From Desulfobacula sp. (GTDB lineage Bacteria; Desulfobacterota; Desulfobacteria; Desulfobacterales; Desulfobacteraceae), in NCBI GenBank assembly GCA_018702715.1, contig JABIYQ010000347.1:1-6588 (forward strand): 6,588 bases of DNA, written 5' to 3'. Below are positions 5,307 to 6,588 of the stretch, one piece after another. The position numbers were made by a program, and so were the translations under genes. Within the stretch, counting starts at the first letter, position 1, and each line of letters opens with the position of its first letter. The notes below the pieces were generated by a model. That model was not told the DNA's origin. It worked only from the letters and a program-made list of their open reading frames with translations, and made no database searches.

Positions 5307-6482
5307 ATGAATAAGGCAGTCATCGTCAGCGCCACAAGGACTCCCTTGGGAAGTTTTGGCGGAACATTAAAAAAAATGGGTGCAACAGATCTTGGGGCCC
5401 ATGTAATAAGAGAAGCCATTACAAGGGCTGGCATTGATGATAATCAAATTAATGAGTGTATCATGGGCATGGTCCTGCCCTGCGGATATGGTCAGAATCC
5501 AGGAAAACTTGCCGCTGTTAAAGCAGGTCTCCCCTGGGAAGTTGAATCCATTACAATAAATAAAGTCTGTGGTTCTTCATTAAAAGCAGTAATGCTTGCG
5601 GCCCAGGCCATCCAGTGCGGGGATGCCGAGGTGGTGGTAGCAGGCGGTATGGAAAATATGAGCATGGCACCCTATTATATGGACAAGGCTCGCTGGGGTC
5701 ATCGCATGGGACCTGGCAAAATTGAAGACCATATGGTTCATGACGGGCTTTGGGATGTGATCAATGATTTTCATATGGGCATGTCCAATGAACTTTCCTG
5801 TGAAAAATGGGATGTATCAAGACAAGTTCAGGACGAGTTTGCAGCCGAATCTTATAAAAGAGCCAATGCGTCAATTGCCAAAGGAAGGTTTAAAGATGAA
5901 ATCGTGCCTGTGGAAATCCCTCAGAGAAAAGGAGATCCCCTTATTTTTGATACAGATGAATGCTGCAAGGATACAGGTCTTGAATTTTTATCAAAGATGA
6001 GGCCCGCCTTTAAAAAGGACGGTGTGGGAACAGCAGGGAATGCTTCCATTATCAGTGATGGGGCATCCGCTTTAGTTATCATGAGTGAAAGTAAAGCAAA
6101 AGAATTAGGGTGTAAGATCATGGCCACCATCGGTTCCCAGGGTTCCTATGGCATTGATATGAAATATGTTTTAATGGCACCGATTTATGCCATTCCAAAG
6201 GTGTTAAAAAAGCAAGGTCTTTCAATTTCAGATATTGATCTGTTTGAAATCAATGAGGCTTTTTCAGGTAGTTCAGCAGGCATTAACAAGGTGCTTGATT
6301 TAGATCCTGAAAAAGTAAATGTTAATGGCGGCAGTGTTGCTCTGGGTCATCCAATCGGTGCAAGTGGAGCAAGGGTATTGACCACATTGTTATATGAAAT
6401 GGAAAAACGGGATGTAAATACGGGTCTTGCCTCTCTTTGCCTGGGTGGTGGAGAAGCTGTTGCCCTTGTTGTCAACAGGTGA
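5307..6482 (+). CDS. Thiolase / acetyl-CoA C-acetyltransferase
   Basis: Complete 391-residue thiolase of normal length for the biosynthetic/degradative acetoacetyl-CoA type. It cleaves a 3-oxoacyl-CoA with CoA (for acetoacetyl-CoA, to two acetyl-CoA) or runs in reverse. Catalytic residues are all present: nucleophile Cys88 in N-K-V-C-G-S-S, Asn316 in N-E-A-F, His348 in G-H-P-I-G-A-S-G and the acid/base Cys378 in C-L-G-G-G. The substrate-loop H-M-G is at 156-158 and T-A-G-N-A-S at 242-247. ATG 5307 has AAGGAG (5292-5297) 9 nt upstream. It is 21 nt after icmF, so most likely in one transcript, and would finish oxidation of the butyryl-CoA that IcmF makes. Two family motifs deviate: C-G-S-S instead of C-G-S-G, and L-M-A-P-I-Y-A-I-P (289-297) where G-x-G-P is usual, so the exact chain-length preference is open. 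No clear terminator hairpin follows. Confidence 0.95.
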   Translation: MNKAVIVSATRTPLGSFGGTLKKMGATDLGAHVIREAITRAGIDDNQINECIMGMVLPCGYGQNPGKLAAVKAGLPWEVESITINKVCGSSLKAVMLAAQAIQCGDAEVVVAGGMENMSMAPYYMDKARWGHRMGPGKIEDHMVHDGLWDVINDFHMGMSNELSCEKWDVSRQVQDEFAAESYKRANASIAKGRFKDEIVPVEIPQRKGDPLIFDTDECCKDTGLEFLSKMRPAFKKDGVGTAGNASIISDGASALVIMSESKAKELGCKIMATIGSQGSYGIDMKYVLMAPIYAIPKVLKKQGLSISDIDLFEINEAFSGSSAGINKVLDLDPEKVNVNGGSVALGHPIGASGARVLTTLLYEMEKRDVNTGLASLCLGGGEAVALVVNR

Positions 6483-6530
6483 TATATCAATGAGCTGTTG
6501 AAGTGTAAATTGAACTTAAATTAAAAAATA

Positions 6531-6568
6531 AATGGGATCAGGCTTTCACTAAACGGGGTCAGGCTTGC
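6531..6568 (+). repeat. Two short direct repeats (GGGRTCAGGCTT type), possible edge of a repeat element
   Basis: Bases 6531-6547 and 6552-6568 match at 14 of 17 positions, sharing GGGATCAGGCTT / GGGGTCAGGCTT with a 21-bp period. TAAACG (6550-6555) and CGTTTA (6576-6581) flank the second copy as an inverted repeat. Motifs of this GGGGTCAGGCTT kind are recalled near REP-associated IS200-like transposase genes in several proteobacterial genomes; that link is from memory and no transposase is visible before the window ends. Confidence 0.45.
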
Positions 6569-6588
6569 GTAGTTGCGTTTATCGAAAA

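Noticed and set aside
6480..6489. Palindrome TGATATATCA at the thiolase stop codon as terminator or operator
   Set aside because: It is only 10 bp of AT-rich sequence with no loop or U-run and could easily arise by chance.

Overview
The window shows four protein-coding genes, one of them cut by the left edge, from what looks like an anaerobic, moderately AT-rich bacterium. The style of the genes and the gene content (acyl-CoA catabolism with a fused B12 mutase) resemble sulfate-reducing Desulfobacterota such as Desulfobacula or Desulfobacter relatives. That placement is an impression from protein similarity recalled by eye, not a computed result.

Layout. Bases 1-857 on the minus strand hold the first 285 codons of an acyl-CoA dehydrogenase; its C-terminal domain and catalytic base lie outside the window. 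Bases 858-1127 are a divergent promoter region with two back-to-back sigma70-like promoters, each carrying at or near its predicted transcription start a copy of an 18-bp imperfect palindrome built on GAGCGCTC. Bases 1128-1778 (plus) encode a TetR-family regulator starting at TTG. Bases 1779-2015 are non-coding and contain a strong 21-bp RNA-type hairpin, an AT-rich palindrome and a small leader hairpin. Bases 2016-5285 encode IcmF, the fusion of a B12-binding domain, a G-protein chaperone domain and an acyl-CoA mutase domain; the reading frame opens nine bases earlier at GTG. Bases 5307-6482 encode a complete thiolase only 21 nt downstream, so the two are probably cotranscribed. Bases 6483-6588 are non-coding and end in two short direct repeats that may be the edge of a repeat or mobile element.

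How it fits together (inference). IcmF interconverts isobutyryl-CoA and n-butyryl-CoA (and can act on isovaleryl-CoA/pivalyl-CoA). Butyryl-CoA would then be oxidised by an acyl-CoA dehydrogenase, hydrated and oxidised again by enzymes not in this window, and cleaved by the thiolase to two acetyl-CoA. The TetR protein is well placed to repress itself and the divergent dehydrogenase gene through the twin operators until an acyl-CoA or related ligand appears. No copy of that operator is seen in front of icmF, so its control is either by readthrough from the tetR promoter or by a separate signal in the 237-nt gap. The proteins belong to known families; the less familiar parts are the twin-operator arrangement, the long hairpin and the end repeats.
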